The notes: generated by a model from the letters alone, not told the origin. A stretch of 64,000 nucleotides of DNA from Pyrus communis (GCF_963583255.1 NC_084806.1:22486317-22550316); one strand, 5' to 3'; counted from the first letter of the stretch, positions 1 to 12,103 are shown. Translations and numbers: made by a program.

Positions 1-2453
1 ATGACAATTGTAGTAAATGAGCAAATAGGGATCGTTCTAGACCGGGGATTAACTAGGGATGCTAATCAATGTGAAATTGACTCAAAAACGTAAGAACACA
101 ATATAAAACACTTACTAGACTCAAAGAATGCAAAACTAAACTTTAAAACACTAAGACAAACCAAAAGACTCAAAACAACACAAACACACTCAAATCTGCC
201 TAAAAACCACTTTCTGGGCAGATTTGAGCACAAACACAAATTTGGACGAAATTAAGTAATAACTTGACTCAAGAATGTAAAAACACTAAACTAAAACACT
301 AAACTAACTCAAAGAATGTAAAACTAAACACTTAAAACATTAAAACAAACCAAAAGACTCAAACATCACCCAAAACACTCAAAACTGCCTTAAAATCACT
401 TTCTGGGCAGTTTTGAGCAGTTTGGTGAATTTGGACGAAATTGGGAAATAAAATGAATCAAAACACTTAAAAGCACAAACTAAATTGATTTCTAACTAAA
501 TTGGACATTAAAGTAAAGGGGGATTTAGATTTATACGAAAATTGAAATAACAAAACAAGTTAATAAACGAAACAGATTGTAAAACGAATTTGAGAAACAA
601 GATGATGGATGGATTAGTTAGAGGTCCATTCTCCACACATGACACATTTATATATGAATCGATTCTCCAATTGTTTTTCATTAACTATGATGCTCAACAC
701 CCAAAGTTAACCGTGATGCACTAATTAACTCTCAAATTTTCCTTAAGTTATTGAATTGGATGATGCATGCGACAATTCAAATCATTCTCCAATGGTTCTC
801 AACATGAATGCATAGAAGAGATACAATGAGAGATCATTATGCTCTATGAAAATTATAAGTGTTGACGAGGCAATTGTAACTATGAATGCATGATACTTTT
901 GCCAAGAATTCAATTAACGCGGTTGTGACTAGCAACCTTCACTACTCATGTTTATAAACTTGTGACGATTAGGTGAAACTCGTTTATAAACTAGCATCGA
1001 GTTTATGCATGAAGACTAAGTATGCATCCCTAATCAACATACAAAAACAAGTCTTTAATAAACATGATAATTGAATTGCAATCACAAATTAACAAATCAC
1101 AATTGGAAGAAATCAATTCATATTTCAAACATATCCATGGCTTCAAACTTTCCCCTAACTAATTAGGGGTTTAGCCACTCATGATTACAACAAACTTAGA
1201 GAGTAATAACAAAGTAAACATTGAAAACAAGAATCGAAGTACACCTAAAAATTCCAACAACTCAATCTTGAATTGTATGAACGTTTAGGCCTCTTCTCCT
1301 CTAGTTGCTGCGGCACAAGGGGTTTTGGTGAGTTTTGGGGGTTATGGATGATGTAGAAGGATGTGTTTAGGGTAGGGATGGATGTAGGGGAAGGTAAGGA
1401 GTGTTTTTGGGCAGAAAATATGAAGAATGGTGAAGTATGGTAGTGCTAGAGAGAGGGGAGGAATTTCTGGCGTGAATGAATGTGTATGAGAGATGGTTTT
1501 CTGAAATGGAAGAGTGTGTGTTTTGTGGCTGCAATGCATGCTTATTTATAGGTGAAATGGGGGGAACATGATGACTAGGAATTAGGTGGAAAGCTGAAAT
1601 GGTGATGGGAGATGCATGTGGCAGAAATGCATGTGATTAAAGGGTGGGAATGCATGTGTTTTGACAGAAAATAAAAGGGAATGTTGGAAATCTGGAATGG
1701 GAACCCACGACATGGTTGTTTTCTGGTGGTGAATGGGTTTATGTTTGAATGGTGCATGTGGGTTGATTATTTAAAGGGAGTGCATGTGGAATAAAGGTTG
1801 GAATGAACATGAAATGCACGGTTTTGAGAGATGATTATGGATGCATGTGTTGAATGATTATGGGTGTATGTGGGTGGAAATGCATGTGGGAATGCATGTG
1901 ATTTGGCTGAAATGAAAGGTAGTGGGAAGTGCATGTAAGCCACGGCAAGGAATGCTTTTTCTGAATGAATGAAGGCAGGTTATGTGGAAGGGCTTGAACA
2001 AAGGTAGAAGCATGGCACAAAGGTGAATGGGTGATGTGTGAATGTGGTTGAATGATTAAAGTGTAAATGATTAATGAATGGTTCTTTGTTGATGGTGGAA
2101 ATCTGAAATGATTAAGTGGAATATGCATGTGGCTGTAATGATGGTGTTTTGCACGGCAATGATGGAGAAAGAATGTGTGGATGTATGGTTGTGTTGGTGA
2201 TGAATGTGAACTCTTTGTTCTTCATTTTCATTCCTTTGGTCTTCAATTTCGTCCATCTACTTGGCTTTAAGCATATGCAATCCATTCCAATCTCTAATTT
2301 GCTCCAAAAGGCTCCGAAAGGCATCCTTTTGCATCCTTAGCCATATGAACCTATAAACACACGAAAATGACTTTAAACACTAAATTAAGTAAGAAAACAC
2401 AACATAAATGCGTAAGAACTAGCTAACAAAGGCGCATAAATATGCTTCTATCA
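1..2453 (-). repeat. 3' LTR of element E (40 nt cut by the window edge)
   Basis: Read on the - strand the LTR begins TGATAGAAGCATATTTATGC at 2453. Its other end (TGATGCG on the + strand) lies just outside the window. It matches the interrupted LTR at 42448-54208 almost base for base; I noticed five substitutions. A - strand TATA box (TATAAATA) lies at 1543-1550, so U3 is about 0.9 kb and the R-U5 part about 1.5 kb. U3 is packed with TGCATG hexamers. A 7-bp stem-loop, CCCCTAA/TTAGGGG, lies at 1152-1169. Small ORFs here are not convincing: the 65-codon one ending near 1539 would start at or before the expected transcription start. Confidence 0.95.
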
Positions 2454-2468
2454 AATTCCCCCACACTT
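2454..2468 (-). other. Polypurine tract of element E
   Basis: On the - strand this reads AAGTGTGGGGGAATT directly before the LTR. The same placement is seen at every complete 3' LTR in the window, as expected for the plus-strand primer. Confidence 0.85.
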
Positions 2469-3797
2469 AGCTTTTGCTAGTCCTCGAGCAAAACAAAGAA
2501 ACAAAACATAACCTAAACCTTCCAACGTTCACCTCAGGGATTTCCAATGGTACATGACAAGTTAAAAATCATCATCCCCACAGATTTGAGTCATCTTTAC
2601 AATTGAAAACATACTTAATCATAGTCACCACTTACTAGTTCACAATTAATCGATTAAAAGAATGTTTTGAATGTAGTAACATGCCTTAGAGAATTTGCTC
2701 AATCCTTACAAGATATGCACTCAATTTTCACTCAGATTTTCTAACTACACACCCTATACTAGTTATATGTGAGAAGATTGATGTAAATATGAAAACGAAT
2801 GCTCACATATACGTATAACAAAGAACGCAATTTATGGAGTTAATAAGCATGTTTAGAAATGATCTCATGAATGGAATGCTACTACTTAGATGCGAGAACT
2901 AATGACCATATGCTCATACCAAATTCAAACTCCACAAATTGAAACACATAACACTCAAGAATGAAGTCAAGGGTTGTAACGGGGCTTGGGGTAGTGGTTA
3001 ACAAAGAAAAGATAAGGAGAACAAGCGTTCTTCAAGTAATAGTAAGCAAAGTAGTGTACTTAAGACTTAGAATTCATTTAGATTGCAGAAATTAACTTTA
3101 AAACACAAGGGGAAGACTTAGACAACTCCTTAGGGCCGAATTCATTGTTTTGGACCCTTACTTCAACAAACAATACTTTGGAATTCTTTTTCACAACTTT
3201 TCAACTCTTTTTCATACTTTTCACGCCTTTTTTTTTTTTTTTTTTCTTTTTCTTTTCTTTCATGCCGTGCCTATGGCACACAAATTCTCACACAAGAACA
3301 CTTCCCCCACACTTGTTTTCTGCCAACATAAATCGAAAGAAATTCAATTTGAATCATGCTTTACTAAGCTTTAAGAACAAGGGTGTGGATGGTCCTAATC
3401 TAGGCTAGGTGAGGATAATGTGGGTTAACTTAAACATAAAATGACATGGGATACACGGCAATATGGCTAAGGTGGTGGTCACTACACAACTTCATCTTGA
3501 ATCTGTGTTATGCAAATCAATAACATGCTTTGAATGAAATGGGCATGAGTTCTAGCATTTGGAACTAAATGATGAACGCCTCTAAGTAGTAACCAAGCAA
3601 AGAATAATGAGATCATGCAACGAGTTAGAAAACAAAAATGCACAGATTCTAACTCTCCAAATAAACGTTTAGGCTCAAGTCTCACAAGGTTGTAGCGTTA
3701 ATTTGAGTTCCTTCCTTCAAGCATGTTACAAAAACTGATTTTTTATTTTTTATGATTGCATGTGAAGTCATAAGTTATAACCACAACCAAGCATACA
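2469..3797 (-). other. Non-coding 3' region of element E, distal part
   Basis: This is roughly 1.3 kb between pol and the LTR without a convincing ORF. It aligns with the equivalent regions of A, B, C, D, F and N. Shared marks include the GAGGACTAGC tract next to the PPT, a second PPT-like motif (- strand AAGTGTGGGGG at 3304-3314) and an adjacent T-rich run near 3228-3262. No env-like reading frame is visible. The region continues at 11550 beyond element A. Confidence 0.8.
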
Positions 3798-5682
3798 TGG
3801 TGCGAGATTTATACGCACACAAATTAAACCCTCTTTTTTGACAATTGTAGTATAGGTGCAAGTAGGGATCGTTCTGGACCGGGGATTAGGAGGGATTGTT
3901 AATCACTTGGATTTGACTAAAAAAAAACACAAAATAAAATACTATACTAGACTCAAATATTGCAAAACTAAACTTGAAAACACTAAAACAAACCAAAAGA
4001 TTCAAACAAGTTCAAAAGACTCAAAACTCTTAAAAACACAAACTAAATTGATTTTTAACTAATTTGACATTAAAGTAAAGGGGAATTTAGATTTTAACGA
4101 AATTAAACTAAATGAACAAATTGCAAATTAAAGCAGAATGTAAATATGAAAATGATAAAATGGAATGAATGGATGATAGAATAGCTAAGGGGTTCATCTC
4201 CACACAGGTTACACTTGCATAATAAAATGATTTCCAATTGCATTTCAATAAATTATTAAACTCATCACCCCGGGTCAATTAGGTACGCTTAAATTAACCG
4301 TCAAGTTTTCCTTAAGTTAATGAATTGGATGGGTTAGCGCAACGCAATTCACAACATTCTCCAAAAGTCCTTTACGTGAACAGCACAATAAAGATACAAT
4401 CAAAGATCATTAAGCATTATGAAAACTATAAGTGTTGACGAGGCATTCGTTACTATGATGAGCATGAAACTCGTGCCAAGAATTCATTTAACGCGATTGT
4501 TTATAAGCAACCTCCACTACTTGTGAATATAAGTTCATAACGATTAGGTGAAACTCACTTATATTCTAGCGTCATATTCATGCATGAAAATTAAGCGTGC
4601 ACTCTCAATAAACATACATAAATAAGTTATCAATCAAACGGTTAAACAAATTGAATCCACAACTTATGAAATGCAATTAGAAGTAATCAAATCAAAATGC
4701 AAGCATAAACATATATTTCGAATCACCCCCTAGCTAAGGGGGGGTTTAGTTCCTCATACAAAACAAAGAGAATTAAAATTAAACATTGAAATCAAAGAAA
4801 CACCTAAACATTCCAACAACTCAAACTTGAATTGTATGAACGTTTAGGCCCTCTTCTCTTCCTCTTTATTGTAGCATAAGGTCTAAGGATAGTTGGTTTG
4901 GGGGAATGGAAGTGTGGAATGGAGTGAGGAGTGATGGAAATGGAAAGATGGTTTTTGGATTCTAAGGGAGACTCACGGCTAAGAGAGAAAGGGATGTGTT
5001 TGTGGTGTGTTGTGTATGAAAATGAGATGTTCATGAATGAATGAATGCAAGGGTATTTATAGGAGTAGTGGAGGGAACATATGGCTATGTCATTTGTAGG
5101 TGAAGTAGGTGGATGTTGTAGGTGAAGTAGGTGGATGTTGTAGGTGAAGTGGATGTTGTAGGTGAAGTAGGTGGATGTTGTAGGTGAAGTGGATGTTGTA
5201 GGTGAAGTAGGTGGATGTTGTAGGTGAAGTAGGTGGATGATATGATAAGTGGTTAAGTGGTGATGATAAGTGATAAGTGATTAAGTGATATGATATGTGG
5301 TGATGATAAGTGATAAGTGCATGTGGGTTAACTAATGAAGGAAATGCATGTGCAATGACAATGTGTTAGAATGGATGTGTGTTATGCATGGCATGATTGG
5401 GATTAGGAAAGGTTTAAATGTCCTAAAACTAAAGAGAACAAGGTTCCAACACTTTGGCTCCAATTAGGTCTTCAATTTCGTCCAACACTTTGGCTTCAAG
5501 CATAAGCTATCCGTCCTTAGCCCAAAAGTGCTTCAAAAGTCTCCAAAATGCATCTTTTTGCTCCTTTAGCCCTTTGGACCTACAAACACACGAAAATAGC
5601 TTAAAGTACTAAAATAACTAAAGAAACATAACGTAAATGTACGAGAACAAGCCATTTAAGTCGCATAAATATGCTCCTATCA
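3798..5682 (-). repeat. 3' LTR of element A
   Basis: The LTR is bounded by TGGTGCG on the left (CGCACCA in sense) and by CTATCA on the right (TGATAG in sense), followed by the PPT. The TATA box TATAAATA lies on the - strand at 5054-5061. A U3 minisatellite with a unit near GGTGAAGTAGGTGGATGTTG fills about 5095-5240, followed by GATAAGTG repeats. A C-rich/G-rich stem-loop lies near 4725-4745. Confidence 0.95.
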
Positions 5683-7560
5683 AATACCCCCACACTTAGC
5701 TTTTGCTAGTCCTCGAGCAAAACAGAAAAACAAAACAAAAAGAACAAAACACAACCTACACCTTCCAACAATCGTATCAGGGACTTCCAATGCACATGAC
5801 AAGTTAAAAATCATTATTCTCACAGATTTGAGCCATCTTTACACTTAAGTACATTCTTAATCATAGTCACCACATACTAGTTCACAATTAAGCAATTAAA
5901 ACACATTTCAAATGTAGTAACATGCCTTTAGAGAATTCCCTCAATTTCTTACTAGATGTACTCTCGTTTTTCACACAGATTTTCTGACTACACACCCTAC
6001 ACTAGGTATATGTGAGAAGATTGATGTAAACATGTAGACGAACACTCACATATGTTATAATAAGGAAAGCATTTTCTGGAGTTAATAAGCATGTTTAGAT
6101 ATGATCTCATGAATGGAATGCTACTACTTAGACGCGAGAACCAGTGACACCATAAGCTCATACCAAGTTCAAACTCCACAATTGAAATACATAACACTCA
6201 ATATAGAAGTCAAAGGGTAGTGACGGGGCTAGGGTATTGGCTAACAATGAAAGGTGAAGGATAAACAAACATTCTTAAAGCAATAGTGAGCAAAGTATTG
6301 AATTAGGCACTTAGAATTCCCTTAAGAACGCAGAAGTCAACTTTGAACACCCAAGGGAAAATCACACAAAACTTAGGGCCATATTCAACTTTTTGGACCC
6401 TTTCTTCAACCATCAACGCTCGTGAGTTCATTCTTACTTATTTTCACTCCTTTTTTTTTTTTTTTTTTTTTTCTTTTCTTCTTTTTCTTTTGAATCTCAA
6501 AACATACATATAAACGTAAGAACAAACTTTTACTCCCCCACACTCATTTTCTTTCATAATGTAACTCAAAAGGAATTCAATTAAGTCATGCTCACTATCT
6601 TTTAAGAACAAGGGTGGGGATTGTCCTAAACTAGGCTAGGTGAGGAAAATGTGGGTAAACAAAGAATAAAGGCTAAACAAGGCTCAACGGGGTTAAAACT
6701 TACAACATATACGAAGTATGGGAAGTAAGGCTATTTGGCTATGGTGGTGGTCACTACACAACTTCTTCTTGAATATGTGTTATGCAAATCAATAACATGC
6801 TTTGAATGAAATGGGCATGAGTTCTAGCATTTAGTTCTATCATGATACAATTGCATTCTAAGTAGCAACCAAGCAAGGAATAATGAGATCATGCAACAAC
6901 TTTAGAAAATAAAGAATCACAGAAAATAACTCTCCAAAGAAAGTAATGGCTCGAGTCTCACAGGGATGTAGCGTTTGTTTGAGTTTCTTCCTTCAAGCAT
7001 GTTACAAAAACGAATTTTTCTTTTATGATTGCATGTGAAGTCATACATTATAACCATAACCAAGCATATACCAAGAGTAAATCAAACTTTTCTCTATGTT
7101 TATAACTCTTTCTAACCGTCATGCAATTATAAACCAAATCCTTATCATTGTGTTGGAAGGTACCCTAAGACACAAACACACAAAAATGACTTTTAAAACA
7201 ACTCTTTTTGGGTTTTTCAAAACAATTTTTCAAATTTTTATGGGATTTTCGAATTATAAAACAAAACACACTAAAACACTCTAAAACAACTTAAAAACAC
7301 CTTAAAATAGCAAGGAACAACATTAGAAGTTATGGTGGATAAAACCCTACGAATTTGCATCAAAACACTTTAGTTACCCCCCCACACTTAAATCAAACAT
7401 TGTCCTCAATGTTTTAAGCATAGATTCACACAAAACATAAGTAAACACACAAAAAGCAACTAAACATTTTAAACATGGCATAATGTAATTAACAAAGAGA
7501 AGAGTTTAGGGACACAAATCTGGTTATGGAGTGTAAATTCCCTCTTCTCCTTGGTGATTG
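5683..7560 (-). other. PPT and non-coding 3' region of element A
   Basis: The PPT (- strand AAGTGTGGGGGTATT) abuts the LTR. Two more PPT-like motifs follow at about 6536-6546 and 7379-7391, again roughly 0.85 kb apart. A T run lies at about 6450-6472. No ORF here is supported. The sequence is closely related to B (23201-25100) and, inverted, to C and F. Confidence 0.8.
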
Positions 7561-8723
7561 CATTGAGGCTTTGATCTTTGTGATTCCACAGGCTTACTCT
7601 TGAACTGGTTTCTGCCCATCGTTGATTTTCCTTTGTGCTACTTCTTGAACTGGGCAGCATGATGGTTCTTTTGGTCTCCCCCGAAGGTCTGAGCTTACCC
7701 CTTTTATCTGTTTCTTTGTTCAATCTTTCCAGGAGTGGTCCCTTCTCTGGAAGTGTATCAACCGTTGAAGATGACTACTCGAGAGCAACGCTAGGTAAGC
7801 AATCAGGAATAGATTCCAGGCAGTCGGCTCCAGATCGGAAGACTGGCTCCAAGTGCCGGCTGATTGCTTCTTTTACTTTGCCATGCAAGTAAGAACAAAG
7901 ACAAAGAAAAAGACAGGGAAAGAGCATGATATGAGATACTTTTGCTTTTGACCTTGATGATATGAGATACCTTTGCTTTTGAAGAAGCGGTGAATGAATC
8001 AGCACATGTATTTGTTGTGCTGCTTCCTCCTGGGTCATCTGTACTCCAGGCATCTGGTATCATCTTTGGGGAAGAAAAAATTGAGTATTTCGAAAGGCTT
8101 TGCTGGGAGTGCGCCCTCAGAGGTGAGGGAGAGTTGGGCATTTTCTTCAGGTTTGCCCTGCCATAAAAGACGAAGGTCGACATATATAGAGATAATAGCA
8201 AGTGTTGGTACTTTTTACCCTTGTCGACAAACGTTTTGATCCCGCAAATCCGGCTTTTTGAAATAGTGGCGCCTCTTCGATCTTTGAATACGCCTCTTCG
8301 ATTTCTGAGTAGGCGCCCCTTCGATTTCTGAACGACGCCCCTTCTCTTTGAACGACACGTGGTAGTGCAGATGCGGCTCCTTTTGACAAAGCTGCACGCG
8401 TTTTCTGAAAAGCAGAGAAAGCGTCGCCGAACTTTGCGCTTGTCGGCTAAAGATGTGTAGTTACGATGATGGCCTCCACGTGTTTTCTGAAAAGAAGAAA
8501 TCTTTTGACAAAGTTGAACACGTCTTCTGAAAAGCCGAGAACGCGTCGCCTAAATTACGCCGGAAATTCCGGCTTCTTGAATCGGTGGACGCGTCGCCTT
8601 GGCTTTTATAGAGCTATTGATCACCACAACAAACACACTCTGAAGAATTCCCATTCTTGAAAATCGACTCCGGCCCTTTGAGAATTAACTCCATCCGCCC
8701 CTCTCTTTGAACACTTTTGAAAA
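7561..8723 (+). promoter_or_regulatory. Upstream region of the antisense gene in element A
   Basis: This is about 1.1 kb of cassette sequence between element-like DNA and the antisense start codon. It holds short direct repeats of the type CGCCTCTTCGATTTCTGA (about 8270-8345), G-box cores CACGTG (about 8346 and 8481), repeated ACGCGT/GCGTCGCC motifs, and TATA-like sites at about 8180 (ATATATAGAG) and 8607 (TTTTATAGAG). The second lies about 115 nt before the ATG. The region is present in B and C, so it belongs to the cassette. Promoter activity is inferred from these motifs only. Part of it also reads as short sense ORFs, which in A are broken. Confidence 0.5.
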
Positions 8724-9401
8724 ATGGCAAACCCATCGAACCTTAGCTTGGAATTGAGCCTTAGCAGTGATACGGGCGCGCCGCGTCAAGGTAACGTATG
8801 GCGCCCTTCTTTCTTATCTTCTAACGGTCCTCTCACAGGTGAAGACTCCGTGATGCAGGACGCCACAACAGCTACAATAGTAGCTAGGAACCTCCTCACT
8901 CCAAAAGATAGTAGGCTGCTGTCAGGACGGTCCGATGAGTTGGCCGTTCAAAAGTCCCTCGCACTTAGTGTTCAGTGTGCGAGTTCTGTGTCCAACATGG
9001 GCCAACGCCTGCTTGCCCGCTCCCGTCAGGTGGAATCATTGATGGCAGAGGTGGAAAGTCTTAAGCAGGAGATCAAACTGCTTAAGCATGAGAATAGAAG
9101 TTTGCACGTGCTTGCCAACAACTATTCGACGGGCATGAAGAGGAAGCTTGATGAACTGCAAGAGTCTGAAGGTCGGATTCAAAGTGACCGTCAAAGGTTT
9201 TCGTCTTTCCTCCAGAGGCACCTTTTTCCTGGATCATCCAGCGTTTGGCCAAGTATTGAGGCCTCGAATGCTCTATCTTCGATGCCTTCCGCTCCTATGT
9301 CTTTAGCCCCGATGCCTTCCGTCCCGATGTCTTCCGTCCCGATGCCTTCCGCTTCAAGAGTTTTGCCACGTAGTGGGTCTTTAAGTAAACAACCTTTGTA
9401 A
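8724..9401 (+). CDS. Antisense coiled-coil protein with EAR-like motif (element A copy)
   Basis: This is a 225-codon intronless frame on the strand opposite to element A. Residues 7-13 are an LxLxLxL string (LSLELSL) like the EAR repression motif of plant co-repressor-binding proteins. Residues about 90-165 are heptad-like and rich in Leu, Glu, Lys and Arg, indicating a coiled coil. The tail from about 186 is a degenerate MPSAPM/MSSVPM repeat ending in SKQPL. There is no DNA-binding domain, signal peptide or membrane segment that I can see. It is clearly homologous to the copies in B and C but more diverged, and still open. In the first 59 codons versus B I count about 10 synonymous and 6 replacement codon differences. 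Function is unknown; a regulatory or dimerising role is inference. Confidence 0.7.
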   Translation: MANPSNLSLELSLSSDTGAPRQGNVWRPSFLSSNGPLTGEDSVMQDATTATIVARNLLTPKDSRLLSGRSDELAVQKSLALSVQCASSVSNMGQRLLARSRQVESLMAEVESLKQEIKLLKHENRSLHVLANNYSTGMKRKLDELQESEGRIQSDRQRFSSFLQRHLFPGSSSVWPSIEASNALSSMPSAPMSLAPMPSVPMSSVPMPSASRVLPRSGSLSKQPL

Positions 9402-9422
9402 AGCCTCCATCGTTCTGCCATG

Positions 9423-9465
9423 TTTTTTTTTTTTTTTTTTTATTTTTTTTATTTTTTATTTTTTT
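9423..9465 (-). repeat. A-rich joint between element A and its antisense cassette
   Basis: In the element's sense direction this is a nearly pure A tract with a few T, lying right after post-pol sequence (GGCAACCCAATGCATTTT) and right before the end of the antisense gene. B and C have a tract at the same junction. Confidence 0.8.
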
Positions 9466-9701
9466 CAAAATGCATTGGGTTGCCTCCCAAGTAGCACTTT
9501 CTTTTACGTCTTGCAGCCGGACGAAGAACCCAATCACTCCAGGATACGTTCACGAATCGGATGAGAACTCCGAGTCATAAACTAGTACCTAGAACAAGAA
9601 ACAAAATAACATAAGAATCTGGAATAAAATAAAAACAAACGAAAATAAAACAATCCAAGGGATTAGCAAATTTTCTAATCCCCGGCAACGGCGCCAAAAT
9701 T
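9466..9701 (-). pseudogene. Gag start and leader of element A; pol deleted
   Basis: On the - strand a splice-acceptor-like CTAG/GTACTAG precedes an ATG at about 9574 whose first residues (MTRSSHPIRE) match the gag start of N. After about 14 codons the frame stops. The sequence then joins the post-pol tract (VRLQDVKESATWEAT in one frame) that follows pol in E. Almost all gag and all pol are therefore gone. The tRNA-Asp PBS lies at 9679-9696. Confidence 0.8.
9679..9696 (-). other. Primer binding site (tRNA-Asp) of element A
   Basis: On the - strand it reads TGGCGCCGTTGCCGGGGA, the complement of the 3' end of plant tRNA-Asp(GTC) as I know it, 5 nt from the LTR end. Confidence 0.9.
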
Positions 9702-11549
9702 TGGTGCGAGATTTATACGCACACAAATTAAACCCTCTTTTTTGACAATTGTAGTATAGGTGCAAGTAGGGATCGTTCTGGACCGGGGATTAGGAGGGAT
9801 TGTTAATCACTTGGATTTGACTAAAAAAAAACACAAAATAAAATACTATACTAGACTCAAATATTGCAAAACTAAACTTGAAAACACTAAAACAAACCAA
9901 AAGATTCAAACAAGTTCAAAAGACTCAAAACTCTTAAAAACACAAACTAAATTGATTTTTAACTAATTTGACATTAAAGTAAAGGGGAATTTAGATTTTA
10001 ACGAAATTAAACTAAATGAACAAATTGCAAATTAAAGCAGAATGTAAATATGAAAATGATAAAATGGAATGAATGGATGATAGAATAGCTAAGGGGTTCA
10101 TCTCCACACAGGTTACACTTGCATAATAAAATGATTTCCAATTGCATTTCAATAAATTATTAAACTCATCACCCCGGGTCAATTAGGTACGCTTAAATTA
10201 ACCGTCAAGTTTTCCTTAAGTTAATGAATTGGATGGGTTAGCGCAACGCAATTCACAACATTCTCCAAAAGTCCTTTACGTGAACAGCACAATAAAGATA
10301 CAATCAAAGATCATTAAGCGTTATGAAAACTATAAGTGTTGACGAGGCATTCGTTACTATGATGAGCATGAAACTCGTGCCAAGAATTCATTTAACGCGA
10401 TTGTTTATAAGCAACCTCCACTACTTGTGAATATAAGTTCATAACGATTAGGTGAAACTCACTTATATTCTAGCGTCATATTCATGCATGAAAATTAAGC
10501 GTGCACTCTCAATAAACATACATAAATAAGTTATCAATCAAACGGTTAAACAAATTGAATCCACAACTTATGAAATGCAATTAGAAGTAATCAAATCAAA
10601 ATGCAAGCATAAACATATATTTCGAATCACCCCCTAGCTAAGGGGGGGGGGTTTAGTTCCTCATACAAAACAAAGAGAATTAAAATTAAACATTGAAATC
10701 AAAGAAACACCTAAACATTCCAACAACTCAAACTTGAATTGTATGAACGTTTAGGCCCTCTTCTCTTCCTCTTTATTGTAGCATAAGGTCTAAGGATAGT
10801 TGGTTTGGGGGAATGGAAGTGTGGAATGGAGTGAGGAGTGATGGAAATGGAAAGATGGTTTTTGGATTCTAAGGGAGACTCACGGCTAAGAGAGAAAGGG
10901 ATGTGTTTGTGGTGTGTTGTGTATGAAAATGAGATGTTCATGAATGAATGAATGCAAGGGTATTTATAGGAGTAGTGGAGGGAACATATGGCTATGTCAT
11001 TTGTAGGTGAAGTAGGTGGATGTTGTAGGTGAAGTAGGTGGATGTTGTAGGTGAAGTGGATGTTGTAGGTGAAGTAGGTGGATGTTGTAGGTGAAGTAGG
11101 TGGATGATATGATAAGTGGTTAAGTGGTGATGATAAGTGATAAGTGATTAAGTGATATGATATGTGGTGATGATAAGTGATAAGTGCATGTGGGTTAACT
11201 AATGAAGGAAATGCATGAGCAATGACAATGTGTTAGAATGGATGTGTGTTATGCATGGCATGATTGGGATTAGGAAAGGTTTAAATGTCCTAAAACTAAA
11301 GAGAACAAGGTTCCAACACTTTGGCTCCAATTAGGTCTTCAATTTCGTCCAACACTTTGGCTTCAAGCATAAGCTATCCGTCCTTAGCCCAAAAGTGCTT
11401 CAAAAGTCTCCAAAATGCATCTTTTTGCTCCTTTAGCCCTTTGGACCTACAAACACACGAAAATAGCTTAAAGTACTAAAATAACTAAAGAAACATAACG
11501 TAAATGTACGAGAACAAGCCATTTAAGTCGCATAAATATGCTCCTATCA
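9702..11549 (-). repeat. 5' LTR of element A
   Basis: It is nearly identical to 3798-5682 but 37 bp shorter, mainly because the U3 minisatellite (about 11003-11107) has fewer units; a G run at about 10642 is longer. The right flank ATACA repeats the left flank of the element. Confidence 0.95.
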
Positions 11550-12103
11550 ATACACAAAGAGTAAATCAAACTTTCATCCATGTTAATCACTCTCTTTAAC
11601 AGCCATGTAATTACAAACCGAATCCTCATCATTGTGTTGGAAGGTACCCTAAAACAAAAACACACAAAAACACTTTGAAAACAACTCTTTTTGGGTTTTT
11701 AAAACAAATTTTTCAAATTTTTATGTGATTTTCGGATTTTTACTTCAAAACACACTAAAACACACCAAAACTGCTTAAAAACACTTAAAAACAGCAAGGA
11801 ACAAGTCTATAAGTAAAGGGTGATAAAATCCCATGAATTTGCATCAAAAACATGTTACCCCCACACACTTAAATCAAACATTGTCCTCAATGTTTCAAGC
11901 ATAAAATCACACAAAACACAAAGAAACACACAAACAGCAAGTAAAACAACTAAATAGGCAGATTCGAAATAAACAACAAAGTGAAGGGTTTAGGAACGCA
12001 AATCTGGAATTGGAGTGATTCCTTGAGCTTCCTTTGTTGAATTGCATGGGTTGCCTCCCAAGTAGCGCTTTCTTTAACGTCTTGCAGCCGGACGAAGACA
12101 CGT
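11550..12103 (-). other. Non-coding 3' region of element E, proximal part
   Basis: It starts with the second copy of the ATACA duplication and continues E's post-pol sequence. A PPT-like motif (- strand AAGTGTGTGGGGG, about 11858-11870) lies in the conserved context ACAATGTTTGATTTAAGTG. No ORF is supported. Confidence 0.8.

Larger units (their letters stand above)
3798..11549 (-). mobile_element. Element A: non-autonomous LTR retrotransposon with an antisense gene
   Basis: A is complete: two LTRs (3798-5682 and 9702-11549), PPT, PBS and a perfect 5-bp target duplication, ATACA at 3793-3797 and 11550-11554. Its inside holds no pol. Only a 14-codon gag start survives near the PBS, followed by post-pol sequence, an A-rich joint and an antisense gene on the + strand. 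The two LTRs differ by two substitutions that I could see plus length changes in a G run and a minisatellite, so the insertion is recent. Transposition must rely on enzymes from a relative such as E (inference). Confidence 0.93.

Noticed and set aside
1342..2340. Several 60-97-codon ORFs in the E LTR (both strands)
   Set aside because: Low-complexity His/Ser/Pro-rich translations of a TGCATG-rich promoter. They repeat in the other LTR only because the LTRs are identical.
3145..3408. Phe-rich ORFs around T runs (also near 18234 and 49913-50280)
   Set aside because: Produced by pyrimidine-rich tracts near the second PPT-like motif; no conservation of frame.
4804..5034. 76-codon ORF in both LTRs of A
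   Set aside because: It spans the presumed leader just after the TATA box, is absent in this form from the other families' LTRs, and has no recognisable domain.
9679..9696. GGCAACGGCGCCA blocks considered as tRNA-Asp genes
   Set aside because: Only the 18-nt 3' end complement is present, next to an LTR end; there is no tRNA body.
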